DNA of 64,000 nucleotides, taken from Sphingomonas sp. Ag1 (GTDB taxonomy: Bacteria > Pseudomonadota > Alphaproteobacteria > Sphingomonadales > Sphingomonadaceae). Each line of letters begins with the position of its first letter. The first letter of the stretch is position 1. Shown here piece by piece: positions 45,388 through 54,137 of this stretch. The DNA lies in the NCBI RefSeq assembly GCF_000980895.1, contig NZ_LAZX01000084.1, positions 1 to 64,000 on the forward strand, written 5' to 3'. The notes beneath the pieces were generated by a model, which searched no databases, was not told where the DNA came from, and saw only the letters and a program-made list of their open reading frames with translations. The position numbers and the translations under genes were made by a program.

Positions 45388-46098
45388 ATGCGTAGAATTT
45401 TGTTCGTCCTGCTGGGCGCTTCGGTCCTGACGGGCTGCGGAGGCCGCCAGCCGCTGGTATCCACGCAGCGGCTGACCGTTGTAGAGAATGACACGAGCTT
45501 GCCTGCTCCCGCGCGAAGCGATCTGATCGCGGGCGACCGACCAGCGCTGATCGGCCCGTTGGACACCATTCAGATCGATGTGTTCAACGTGCCGGACCTA
45601 AGCCGGGAAGTGCAGATTGATGCAAGCGGACGCATCGCGATGCCGCTGGCGGGCACGATTGATGCGCGCGGCAAGACGGCCGGCGAACTGGCCACAGCGA
45701 TCGAAGATGCCCTGCGCGTGCGATATGTCCGCAACCCGGAGGTCACTGTCAACATCAAGGGCTCGGTCAGCCAGGTCGTCACGGTCGACGGACAGGTGCT
45801 GGAGCCTGGGCTCTATCCGGTCACCAATCAGATGACGCTGATGCGCGCCATCGCCTCGGCAAAGGGCTTGTCCGAATTTGCACGCCAGGATGATGTGGTC
45901 ATCCTGCGGACGGTGGAAGGCCGCAAGATGGCCGGGCTCTACAACATCGGCGCCATCCGGCGCGGCATGTATGACGATCCGGAGATCTATGCCAACGACG
46001 TGATCGTTGTCGGGGATTCTCCACAACGACGGCGGTTCCGCGATCTGGTATCGGTTGCGCCCATACTTGCAGCTCCGCTTATCGCGGTCCTGCAGTAA
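45388..46098 (+). CDS. wza: Polysaccharide export outer-membrane lipoprotein (Wza-like)
   Basis: 236 residues with a lipoprotein signal ending LTGC (Cys17). The poly-export domain (GPLDTIQIDVFNVPDLSREV, DASGRIAMPLAGTIDARGKT) and a SLBB domain (VDGQVLEPGLYPV, ASAKGLSEFA) follow in the normal order. It forms the outer-membrane exit channel. It is shorter than E. coli Wza, as usual in alphaproteobacteria. It lies 30 bp before wzc. Confidence 0.92.
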   Translation: MRRILFVLLGASVLTGCGGRQPLVSTQRLTVVENDTSLPAPARSDLIAGDRPALIGPLDTIQIDVFNVPDLSREVQIDASGRIAMPLAGTIDARGKTAGELATAIEDALRVRYVRNPEVTVNIKGSVSQVVTVDGQVLEPGLYPVTNQMTLMRAIASAKGLSEFARQDDVVILRTVEGRKMAGLYNIGAIRRGMYDDPEIYANDVIVVGDSPQRRRFRDLVSVAPILAAPLIAVLQ

Positions 46099-46127
46099 TC
46101 GTACGCTTTCAAAGGCCTTTTGTAGAC

Positions 46128-48335
46128 ATGAACCTAGCGACAGCCATTGCACCCGGCGGCGCACAGCTGACTGGGGCGGCTTTCAGCAAGCAGCCGGTGC
46201 CCGAGCCTGCGTCGATGCCGATGCTGCGGCAATATCTGCGCATGGTGATGCGGTGGCGGTACGTCATTCTGTCGATCATCGCCGCGTGCATCTTGCTGGG
46301 GCTGATCATCACCTTGTTGATGACGCCCAAATATACGGCAACCGCTTCCATCGAGGTGCTGCGTGAGTCCAGCAAGGTCACCGACATCCAAGGCGTGGAG
46401 CGGGAAGCCAGTCTGGCCGATCAGGAATTCTACCAGACGCAATACGGACTGCTGAAATCCCGTTCGCTGTCGGAGCGGGTGGCGCAGCAGCTGAAGCTGG
46501 TCGACGACCCCAAGTTCTTCGACCAGTTCGGTGCCGCGGCGGATACACCGGCCTTCAATGTGGTGAACGGTCGCTATCCGGCGGGCGGAAGGCTGGAGCG
46601 GCAACGAGTGGCGGGCAAGGTGCTGCGCGACAACCTGTCGATCACGCCAACGCGTCTGTCGCGGCTAGTGGACATCTCCTTCACCAGCCCGGATCCGACC
46701 TTTTCCGCGCAGGTGGCGAATGCCTGGGCCGAGAACTTCATCCAGACCAATCTGGAGCGCAAGGTTCAGGCTACGTCCTACGGCCGCAATCTGCTGCAGC
46801 GGCAATTGGCGCAGGCGAAGGAACGGCTCGACGCATCGCAACGGCAGCTGGTGAACTATGCGTCCGCCCAGCAGATCATCAACCTGCCGGCGCAGTCGGG
46901 TGACGGCAGGGCGACCGCGGAGCGTTCGATCGTCGCAGACGATCTTGCCACGCTCAACGCCGCTCTGTCACAGGCGGTGGCCGAGCGTATCCAGGCTGAG
47001 GCGCGGTTCCGCCAAGCCGGTGCCGCAGGCGCCTCGACCGAGGCGCTCCGCAACACCGCAATCAACAATCTGCGTCAGCGGCGCGCCGAGCTTGCTGCCG
47101 ATTATCAGCGGCTGATGGTGCAGTTCCAGCCCGATTACCCGGCCGCCAAGGCGGTTCAATCGCAGATCGACCAGCTCGACCGTTCCATCGCCCGCGAGGA
47201 GGGGCGCGTGTCCGGTTCGCTCGAAGCCGACTTCCGCGAGGCGCGCGAGCGCGAGCGCGGACTGCAGAACAAGGTTGATGCTTTGAAGATGAGCTATCTC
47301 GATCTTCGGCGGCGAAGCATCCAGTACAATATCTACCAGCAGGAGGTGGACACTAACCGCGCATTGTATGACGGCCTGCTGCAGCGTTTCAAGGAGATCG
47401 GCGTCGCTGGCGGTGTGGGGATCAACAACATCTCGGTGGTGGACATCGCCGACAGCCCGCAGAAGCCGTCAAGCCCACGTCTGCTCCTGAACCTTCTGCT
47501 CTCACTGCTGGTGGGCATTGGCCTTGGTGCCGTTACGGCCTTTGCGCTTGAACAGATCGACGAGGCGATCGCCGATCCAGCCGAAGTGGAGCGGCGGCTC
47601 GGATTGCCATTGCTGGGATCGGTGCCGAAGGTTGACGGCTCGACGCCCAAAGAGGCGCTGCTTGATCGCAAGTCGGACTTGTTCGATGCATACCTTGCAG
47701 TTCAGACGAGCCTGGCCTTCACCACCGAGAACGGCATTCCGCGCACGTTTGCGGTGACGTCCACGCGCCCGGCCGAAGGCAAGTCGACCACTGCGCTGGC
47801 GCTGGCGACCACGCTGTCGCGTGGCCAACGCAAGATCCTGCTGGTCGATGGCGACATGCGCTCGCCATCGATCCACCAGATGGGCGGCGTCGATCATGAC
47901 CGCGGATTGAGCAACTTCCTGGCCGGCGACGACGATATTGCCACCATGCTGTTCCCGATGCAGGATCTGGGCTTCATGGCCATGTCGGCGGGGCCGATCC
48001 CGCCGAATGCGGCCGAACTGCTCACCGGCAATCGCCTGGCGGTTCTGGTGGAGCGGCTCCTGGAACAATATGATCATGTCATCATCGATTCGCCGCCGGT
48101 GATGGGTCTGGCCGACGCGCCGCTGATCGCCAGCCGTGTCGAAGGCGTGATCTATGCGGTGGAATCGCACGGCATCCGGTCGAGCCTGGTGAAGACCGCG
48201 CTCAACCGGCTGGTGAGCGCCAATGCGCGCATCTTTGGCGGCGTGCTGACCAAGTTCGAGGCGCGCAAGGCGCATTACGGCTATGGTTATGAATATGGTT
48301 ACGGCTATGGTCGCGAGCGTGACGAAAAGGCCTGA
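46128..48335 (+). CDS. wzc: Polysaccharide co-polymerase / tyrosine autokinase (Wzc-like)
   Basis: 735 residues. Membrane helices at about 45-66 and 452-473 bracket a periplasmic domain with coiled coil (about 205-400). A Pro-rich SPQKPSSPR segment precedes the second helix. The cytoplasmic BY-kinase domain has Walker A TSTRPAEGKS (544-553) and Walker A' LLVDGDMR (571-578). The C-terminus is a Tyr-Gly cluster (about 717-729), the autophosphorylation tail. It controls chain length and export together with the Wza-like protein. The next gene starts inside its 3' end. Confidence 0.95.
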   Translation: MNLATAIAPGGAQLTGAAFSKQPVPEPASMPMLRQYLRMVMRWRYVILSIIAACILLGLIITLLMTPKYTATASIEVLRESSKVTDIQGVEREASLADQEFYQTQYGLLKSRSLSERVAQQLKLVDDPKFFDQFGAAADTPAFNVVNGRYPAGGRLERQRVAGKVLRDNLSITPTRLSRLVDISFTSPDPTFSAQVANAWAENFIQTNLERKVQATSYGRNLLQRQLAQAKERLDASQRQLVNYASAQQIINLPAQSGDGRATAERSIVADDLATLNAALSQAVAERIQAEARFRQAGAAGASTEALRNTAINNLRQRRAELAADYQRLMVQFQPDYPAAKAVQSQIDQLDRSIAREEGRVSGSLEADFREARERERGLQNKVDALKMSYLDLRRRSIQYNIYQQEVDTNRALYDGLLQRFKEIGVAGGVGINNISVVDIADSPQKPSSPRLLLNLLLSLLVGIGLGAVTAFALEQIDEAIADPAEVERRLGLPLLGSVPKVDGSTPKEALLDRKSDLFDAYLAVQTSLAFTTENGIPRTFAVTSTRPAEGKSTTALALATTLSRGQRKILLVDGDMRSPSIHQMGGVDHDRGLSNFLAGDDDIATMLFPMQDLGFMAMSAGPIPPNAAELLTGNRLAVLVERLLEQYDHVIIDSPPVMGLADAPLIASRVEGVIYAVESHGIRSSLVKTALNRLVSANARIFGGVLTKFEARKAHYGYGYEYGYGYGRERDEKA

Positions 48336-49572
48336 GCGGCCATCCGGGGGCGGCAGCCGACTTGCACGCCGCTTCCGAAAGCAATGGCCGGCCCGCGTGG
48401 GGCTGGCGGCGCTGGTCGCCGTGCTGGGCTATGCCAATGTCAGCTTCACGCTGGCCGAGGCGCTGCGGCGAGATGCCGGACGGGCCTATGCGCTGGCGCC
48501 TTACGATGGACGCATGACGGCGCGCTGGGCGGGCGTTTTAAGCGGTCCCGAAGCGACCGCATCCGATCGTCTTCGCGGCGACGAGCTGGCACGAAAGGCA
48601 TTGCGGCAGGATCCGGTGAATGTTCCCGCTGCCGCGGCACTGGGATTCAACGCGCAGGAACGCGGCGACGCCGCCACGGCCCGCCGCGCCTTCGCCTATG
48701 CGGAGCGGCTGTCGCGCCGGGATCCCATGACGCAATTGTGGGGCATCGAAGAAGCGGTGGCCCGCAACGACATTGGGGATGCCGTTCGCCATTACGACAT
48801 TGCGTTGCGTGTCAAACCCGAGCTGGGCGAGGTCCTGTTTCCGGTGCTGGCGGCGGCAAGCGTCGAAGCCCCCGTTCAGGCGCAATTGGTGCGCACGCTT
48901 ACCGCCAGGCCGCCGTGGAGCGAGGGCTTTGTCAGTTTTTTGGCCACCCGGGGGACGGACCCGCAGGCCACGGCCGTGCTTCTTCAGCGTCTCGACCGTG
49001 CGGGCGTGAAAGCGCCCAACGCCGCCAAAGCGGCTTTGCTGAATGCCTTGTTCTCCAGCGGCCAGAGCGACCGGGCATGGGCCTATTATGCCACGATCCG
49101 CGCCGGCGTCTCGCGCGATCGGGCGCGCGATCCGGGCTTTACCGGGCAGCCCGACGTGCCGACGTTGTTCGACTGGGTCGTGGTGGGCGACGGCGGGATC
49201 GTCGGCACGATCGGAAAGGGGGGCTTCGACTTTTCCGCACCGGCCAGTGTCGGCGGGCCGATGCTGCAGCAGGTCCAGCTTCTGCCCCCGGGCGATTATC
49301 GATTGCGCGGACATAGCAGCGATGTCGATCAGCCGGACGGCGCCCTCCCTTATTGGGCGCTGGTGTGCCAAGGCGGAAGGGAATTGGGCCGCGTGACGGT
49401 ATCCCGGTCCAGCCAGTCGGAAGGCCGCCATGCGGGCATGCTGCGCGTACCGCAGGACTGCCCGGTCCAGACACTGGTGCTCGTCGCCCGGCCGTCCGAC
49501 AATATCGCGGGGCTGTCGGGTCGCATCGATCATGCGGCGCTGGAACCGCTTTCGCGCGGAGGACGGACGTGA
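48319..49572 (+). CDS. TPR-like anchored protein of the polysaccharide locus
   Basis: 417 residues from GTG 48319, overlapping wzc by 17 bp. A basic N-terminus is followed by one hydrophobic helix (about 32-52), so it is probably anchored in the inner membrane. Helical repeats then follow (ARKALRQDPVNVPAAAALGF, GDAATARRAFAYAERLSRRD, GDAVRHYDIALRVKPELGEV), resembling tetratricopeptide units. The last ~130 residues look like a beta-sandwich (GGFDFSAPASVGGPMLQQVQ). Similar proteins occur next to wzc in sphingomonad exopolysaccharide loci (from memory). It probably serves as an assembly or scaffold factor. Confidence 0.7.
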   Translation: MTKRPERPSGGGSRLARRFRKQWPARVGLAALVAVLGYANVSFTLAEALRRDAGRAYALAPYDGRMTARWAGVLSGPEATASDRLRGDELARKALRQDPVNVPAAAALGFNAQERGDAATARRAFAYAERLSRRDPMTQLWGIEEAVARNDIGDAVRHYDIALRVKPELGEVLFPVLAAASVEAPVQAQLVRTLTARPPWSEGFVSFLATRGTDPQATAVLLQRLDRAGVKAPNAAKAALLNALFSSGQSDRAWAYYATIRAGVSRDRARDPGFTGQPDVPTLFDWVVVGDGGIVGTIGKGGFDFSAPASVGGPMLQQVQLLPPGDYRLRGHSSDVDQPDGALPYWALVCQGGRELGRVTVSRSSQSEGRHAGMLRVPQDCPVQTLVLVARPSDNIAGLSGRIDHAALEPLSRGGRT

Positions 49573-49865
49573 GAGGGATGGCTGAAGCTATCATGCTGGC
49601 GGCATCGCTGGTCGCGGCGCCTGTGGCGGCACAGGAAGCGGCAGCCGGACGTGTCACCAGCTCGTCGGTGGGAGATGTCGGGCAGCGTCGCGCGAAAGCG
49701 GTAGCCGGCGTTGCACCGCTCGCGCGCGTGAACACCCGCCTCCAAAACCGCATCGAGGCACGCCTGCGCACCAGGGTCGATCGCAATCAGGCTCCCGTTA
49801 TGGATTCCAGCTCTGGTTACGACGTCGCCGCCCGGGTGATCAGCCAGACCGATAGCCCAAGGTAA
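49569..49865 (+). CDS. Small exported protein at the end of the polysaccharide operon
   Basis: 98 residues from GTG 49569, which overlaps the preceding stop (GTGA); an ATG at 49578 is possible. Signal peptide about 1-22 (AEAIMLAASLVAAPVAAQE). The mature protein is basic and helical, with RVNTRLQNRIEARLRTRVDR, a repeat of the R-x-N/x-R type. No known function. Translational coupling indicates that it belongs to the wza-wzc transcript. Confidence 0.62.
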   Translation: MRGMAEAIMLAASLVAAPVAAQEAAAGRVTSSSVGDVGQRRAKAVAGVAPLARVNTRLQNRIEARLRTRVDRNQAPVMDSSSGYDVAARVISQTDSPR

Positions 49866-49883
49866 ACCAGATATCATCTGGAC

Positions 49884-50231
49884 GTGGCGCGCGACCTCGC
49901 ATCCGCGATGCAGTGCGATCCGAAGCTGATGGAGCAGGCGGCGAGTGGCGACACGAAAGGAGCGGCGCGGGCGATGGCTGAGGAGCAGCGTGTCTGGCTC
50001 GATCCGGACGCGCGTGCCGATCGGTTCATCGTAGGCTGACAAGCGATGCAGCGCCAGCGCATTCAGCTGGAGCGCGCCGGCGACACCGCAGGCGCCGAGA
50101 AGCTGCGCGGACGCATGGCGCAGGCCATAGGCGGGCTCGCCCGTGATCCACAGCTCGAATCCGCGCTACGTCACCGTGCGCCCGAGTTGGAGCTAAAATC
50201 GGGGAAGATCGGGCGATCAGCGACGCTTTGA
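49884..50231 (+). pseudogene. Remnant of a TraA/MobA relaxase gene (C-terminal part)
   Basis: The frame reads ARDLASAMQCDPKLMEQAAS, GAARAMAEEQRVWLDPDARA, DRF, then a TGA, then QAMQRQRIQLERAGDTAGAE and GGLARDPQLESALRHRAPEL. This matches residues about 844-955 of the intact relaxase at 54876-57794. The TGA stands where tryptophan is expected, so a TGG to TGA change is likely. No N-terminal relaxase sequence precedes it; instead the polysaccharide operon ends 19 bp upstream. Confidence 0.8.
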
Positions 50232-50400
50232 CGAAATCGCTAAGGCCGGAACGTGATCGCGACTGGGGATTAAGCCGACAGGTGGCTGCGACGTGGCGCG
50301 GATGGCAGTCGATTGTAAATGTTGCGCCATCAATCCTGGGATCAAACACCTAAAGCATTCGACTGGTTGATCTGAGGGACAAGAGACTGATCCGTCCGTA

Positions 50401-50420
50401 CGGTCGACATGTCGTGTTGC
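50401..50420. repeat. Dispersed palindrome family, copy near the relaxase remnant
   Basis: CGGTCGACATGTCGTGTTGC contains the GACATGTCG core. It lies in the gap (50232-50487) between two pseudogenes; nothing else was seen there. Confidence 0.45.
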
Positions 50421-50487
50421 CGCAATCTTGCTCCTAAACCGTCACAACAGCGGTGTAAGCTCGGTCGCGCTGCCATTTTCAGGATTG

Positions 50488-50914
50488 CGATTCCCGAAAG
50501 CCGCACCAGCGAATTCGCCTTCTAGGTTCCCGATGACTGGAAAAGACCGCCGCGTCATCGCTGGTCATCCCAGCCCAAGCCCGGGCAGAAGGTCGTGCCG
50601 AACGTTCTGGCCACCTATGATCGCCTCCCCGCTGACACCACGCTGGAAGCATTCGTCGACATCAGGTGAGCGAGCTGATGCGCGGCGCCAAATGGTTTGC
50701 GCTGAAGAGGCGGCGGGCGATCACGCTGGCCGGGCGCGCGGGGAGGAGGTGGTGTTCCAATGGGATGCCGGCGCCGGGTTGCTGCGCCAGCGCCAGTTCT
50801 ATTTCGCGCTGCCGGATGGGCGCATCATCACCGTCGTCAACACCGCCACCGATGCTGAATTTGACGCGACGGACTAGATATTCTCCCATCCTCAACAACT
50901 TCACTTGGTTCTGA
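50488..50914 (+). pseudogene. Remnant of a DUF1795/DcrB-like (EagR-type chaperone) gene
   Basis: Pieces of one protein appear in changing frames: VPDDWK, then KPGQKVVPNVLATYDRLPAD with TTLEAFVD, then VSELMRGAKWFALKRRRAIT, then EEVVFQWDAGAGLLRQRQFY with FALPDGRIITVVNTATDAEF, then a final NNFTWF. This order matches the DUF1795/DcrB family. At least three frameshifts and a stop make it non-functional. EagR chaperones of this family load type VI effectors carrying prePAAR motifs, and a broken prePAAR gene follows directly. Confidence 0.65.
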
Positions 50915-50929
50915 TGTAGGAGGGGCGGG

Positions 50930-51340
50930 GTGGAAGCCGCACTAGCCGCCGCACGGATCGGGAACGAGATCGAGCATTCCAATGCGACGCTTGGATTCGC
51001 GGTGGGGGCTGCGGTGGGGCTTGGTGTGGGCGTGGCGATCCTTGGCGGGTGGTTGCGGCGCCGTTCACAGGCGGCCTGTCGCTATGCGCGTCGGTCGCCG
51101 CGGTAGCGGCGCTGGGGGGATCGTCGCAGGTGTGGGCGCGGGCGCTGCGGCAGGGGGCCTTGGCGGGCTGATGACGGCGCCCGCCGGGCCGATCACGTCC
51201 GGATCGTCTAACGTGTTCATCAACCGGCGCGCGGGTGATCGACGTGGTCGCCTGCACCAAGCATTCCGCGCCGCCAGCGCATCGCGCAGGGCAGCAAGAG
51301 CGTCTCGATCAAGGCGTCAGGCCGGGAAAGCCCCGCTTAG
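50930..51340 (+). pseudogene. Remnant of a prePAAR / PAAR-domain protein gene
   Basis: It starts at a GTG after AGGAGGGG. The first frame gives AARIGNEIEHSNATLGFAVG, a prePAAR motif, followed by a Gly/Val-rich membrane helix. Frames then change; GPITSGSSNVFINRR, VIDVVACTKHS and QRIAQGSKSVSIK follow in PAAR order in three frames. The TAG at 51338 overlaps the end of the convergent acetyltransferase gene. The downstream effector domain, if there was one, is gone. Confidence 0.65.
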
Positions 51341-51888
51341 CCGCTTTCAACGAGCGTTCGGATCGTTGCCATGGACAGGAACAGCCTCAAAGGCTTGGAC
51401 GGCAGCGGCTCAAAGCCATAGCTGATATAAAGCGCTAGGCGCCTCGCCACCGCATCGGGATCGCCGCAGTCGAGCACGTCGAGCATGACAACGGCTATGC
51501 CCAGCGCCTCGGCCGCGCCAGCTAAGCGTATCAGGCAATCCATTAGCAGATCGCCACCATAGCCCCGTCCTTGATAACGGCTATCGACGCCGATCATCGA
51601 GATATAGGCGGCCGGGATACTGCCATGGGCGGGGCGGCTGCGGGCAAATCGCTCGGGCAACTCGGTGTAATCAATGGCATGAGCATTGACGGCGTAGAAG
51701 CCGATCAGCACGCCTTCGGACCCGACCATCACGAACGTGCGGGCGTTGCCGGCCTTGGTTAGCTTGTTGGCGGTCCGGCGGAAGAAGTTGTCGACCTGGT
51801 CGATGCCACAGGAGAAGGCCGTTCGGTCGTGCTTGGTCGGATCGAGCGGCTCTATGATGAAGGACTTTGATCCTTGGAGCGCCGTCAC
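51337..51888 (-). CDS. GNAT-family acetyltransferase toxin (TacT-like)
   Basis: 183 residues. GNAT core with the acetyl-CoA loop QGRGYG at 106-111, ISMIGVDSRY before it and the LALYISYGFEPL segment that carries the catalytic-type tyrosine in TacT proteins. It overlaps the stop of the upstream RHH antitoxin gene (ATGA), the standard antitoxin-toxin order. Known members acetylate aminoacyl-tRNA and stop translation. It looks intact. A remnant of a near-identical 3' end lies at 6400-6470. Confidence 0.9.
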   Translation of the reverse strand: MTALQGSKSFIIEPLDPTKHDRTAFSCGIDQVDNFFRRTANKLTKAGNARTFVMVGSEGVLIGFYAVNAHAIDYTELPERFARSRPAHGSIPAAYISMIGVDSRYQGRGYGGDLLMDCLIRLAGAAEALGIAVVMLDVLDCGDPDAVARRLALYISYGFEPLPSKPLRLFLSMATIRTLVESG

Positions 51889-52193
51889 TTGCTGATGATC
51901 GTCTCACGGTAGCGCGCAAAGGCTGCTCGCAGCCGATCGGTGGGTGCGGGGGGCGTATCGAGCGCGGCGAAGAACGCCTGATGATCGACCTGCTGCAAGC
52001 TGGTGCGCTCATGCGCTGCGATCGTCTCCAACGCCGACCGATAAGCGGCGTTCATGGTGAAGACGGAATCGTCCACACCGGAAAGCGCGGCAGCCTGCTG
52101 GATGGCGTGCTTGATACGCGGCTTGATGCGGAAGTTCATCCGCTCGCTGCTGCGCTCTTCAACGACGCCGATCTGGTCCTGGAAGCCGAGCAT
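51885..52193 (-). CDS. RHH antitoxin (DUF1778 / TacA-like)
   Basis: 102 residues from the ATG at 52193, preceded by GAGGTG; the frame is open further upstream but that overlaps the operator. ERMNFRIKPRIKHAIQQAAA with LSGVDDSVFTMNAAYRSALE is the ribbon-helix-helix DNA-binding part. The C-terminal half (about 65-102) would wrap and neutralise the toxin. It should bind the inverted repeat at 52220-52242 and repress the pair. Confidence 0.88.
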   Translation of the reverse strand: MLGFQDQIGVVEERSSERMNFRIKPRIKHAIQQAAALSGVDDSVFTMNAAYRSALETIAAHERTSLQQVDHQAFFAALDTPPAPTDRLRAAFARYRETIISK

Positions 52194-52219
52194 GGCACAC
52201 CTCATTAAACTTTCACGCG

Positions 52220-52242
52220 ATGTACGTCGTTTAAACGTACAT
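52220..52242. promoter_or_regulatory. Operator of the toxin-antitoxin pair
   Basis: ATGTACGT and ACGTACAT pair perfectly over a 7-base spacer, about 27 bp before the antitoxin start. Size and position fit an RHH antitoxin binding site. Confidence 0.65.
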
Positions 52243-52553
52243 TTCAATGATGTTTAGAAGCTGTGCGACTTCTATCGTGGTCATCGCACCGGTCAGCGGT
52301 GTTTGGTATTGCGCGCGGTGCATGGGAGAGGGCCGGGTATCAAGTCCGCGCCGCTGCACTAGCAGGTATTTCAGCCGAAAAGCTCAGAGGTGGTTCGGGC
52401 ATTGCGTCACGCACCATCGCCAGCATGGAGCGGCAGTGAGAGCTGGGCAGGGGAAGGATACCGCGGTGTGCCTGTCGGCGTCAGGGCAAGCGAACGGGGC
52501 AGGTGAGGCGATACCCTAATGCTCACCGTCGATCCCTTGGCCGGTGTGTACGA
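52243..52553. other. No gene recognised
   Basis: About 310 bp between the toxin-antitoxin operator and the end of the broken traG. Only short frames without motifs or ribosome sites are present. Confidence 0.45.
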
Positions 52554-53853
52554 TTACGCCCGATCGAACAGGCGGGCGAACTCGCGCTGATCATAATAGC
52601 GGATTTTCTGCGCCCAAAGCGGGCGTTCGCCCTGGCGTAGCAGCAGGAGAGTGTCCGCCGGCATCCGCATGATTTCGTCGGGCGTCACCAGCCTGCGCGT
52701 GGCGACGTGACCGCTGACGCTGGCCGAGTGATCCGGGCTGTCGAACCAGCTCGTTTTATGGGGCGTGCTGACGGTCCCATACTTGATGGTGGTGTCGCCG
52801 ATCGTACGCGAGAGCATGTCGACGGTCGCATGATCGTTGACCCCGAACGCCTCGACCCCGACGGCATTGGACAGGAAGGTGCCGGCGCGCTCGCCGTAGA
52901 GCGCGCGGAGCTGGTGCATGTCCTGGAGGATCGGCCAGAGCTGGAGGCCGTAGCCGCCATCAGGCCTGTCGCGCGTTCCGCCGGCTTCAGTCGGCCGAGG
53001 GCGGCAAACTCATCGAGCAGGGAACAGCACGGGGCTTGCTGGGCGGGCAGGGGACCGCGCCATGTCGGTGACGGCCTGCCCGACCAGCAGCCGCAGCCAG
53101 CGCGCATAAATAATCGAGCCGATCGGGCGGCAGGCACAGGAACACCGTGCGTGGCCGCTCCTTCAGGTCTGCGAACCGGAAGTCAGACGCCGAGGTGCTG
53201 TCCACCAGGCGGGGGCTGTCCATGAAGTGGGTGTGGCGCTGCGCCGAGGAGAGCACGCCCGCGGCCTCCCGTTTGACTTGTCGACCTGGCGGTTGGCGGC
53301 GCGCGCGATCAGACCGCTGACGCCGGTGCTGGCCTGCATGTCGGCGAGCAGTGCGGCGAGATCGGCGGGATCGCGGGTGAGCTTGTCGTGCACGGTCGCC
53401 AGCGTGACGCGGGTAGGGGGCTCGTGGACGACGGTGTGCAGGATCACGCCGGCGATCAGCGCCCTGGTCGAGCGTCAGCAGGTTGGGGATGATCGTGCCG
53501 AGGCCCTTACCCGACCGGAGTGGAGGCCATCGTCAGCAGATGGGCGGGGCCGTCGTAGTGCAGCAGCTTGCCGGATCCGATGGGGCGGTCGATCAAGAGG
53601 CTTCGTTTTCCCGAAGCCGGCGCACGTCCGCCCGATCGCCGAAGCGGGCCAAGCCGAACAGCGAGCTGCGCCGGTTCGCGGCGCGGCGATTGAAGCGCCA
53701 AGCCAGGAACAGAATCACGCTGGCAAGCAGGAACGGAATGTCGGTGGCAATCTCGCCATAGCCGAAGATGCCCTTAAGCCAGTTATGGTTGGCGAACAGC
53801 ACGACCGGGGCGACGAACCTTGCGAACAGCGGGCTGATCCGCCCGCCGGGCAT
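52554..53853 (-). pseudogene. Broken TraG/VirD4 coupling-protein gene
   Basis: The start at 53853 (TGATG overlap with the upstream gene) gives a normal TraG N-terminus, MPGGRISPLFARFVAPVVLF with two membrane helices and RRSSLFGLARFGDRADVRRL. The frame then breaks after RENEAS. Later pieces in other frames are GSGKLLHYDGPAHLLTMAS, GTIIPNLLTLDQ, HTVVHEPPTRVTLATVHDK, RTVFLCLPPDRLD, LLDEFAALGRLKPAERA and finally VGVEAFGVNDHATVDMLSRT to LFDRA. At least four frameshifts plus an internal deletion are needed to explain this. The Walker A is lost. No working coupling protein is encoded in this window. Confidence 0.85.
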
Positions 53854-54137
53854 CAGCCGGCCCGCTCCAGCGGTGTGATCGCCAGCCCCGGATCGGCGTC
53901 CGGATGATCGTAAAGCCTCAGGATGATTTGCGTGGCGAGGAGAGGAGGTACAGCCTCGTCGCGGAGCATGTCGAACAACGCGTTATCGTCCGGCTCCATC
54001 GCCATGCCCTCGATAGCGAGATTGGCGCGAGATTCCGCGTCATCCTCGCGCCACATCGCGGCTTCCGCAGGCGTGCCGCGTACATAGCCGAGCGCGCGCA
54101 CTTCCGTCCGGAGCGCGTCAAGGTCGAGCGTCGTCAT
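53853..54137 (-). CDS. Small tra-operon protein (possibly VbhA-like)
   Basis: 94 residues from ATG 54137, which overlaps the traD stop. MTTLDLDALRTEVRALGYV is followed by ESRANLAIEGMAMEPDDNAL and an acidic C-terminal half. The NLAIEG segment faintly recalls the inhibitory-helix motif of Fic antitoxins of the VbhA type (S/T-x-x-x-E-G), but with Asn in the first position, and no Fic gene is near. It is translationally coupled to the traG pseudogene downstream. Function uncertain; probably an accessory of conjugation. Confidence 0.6.
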   Translation of the reverse strand: MTTLDLDALRTEVRALGYVRGTPAEAAMWREDDAESRANLAIEGMAMEPDDNALFDMLRDEAVPPLLATQIILRLYDHPDADPGLAITPLERAG

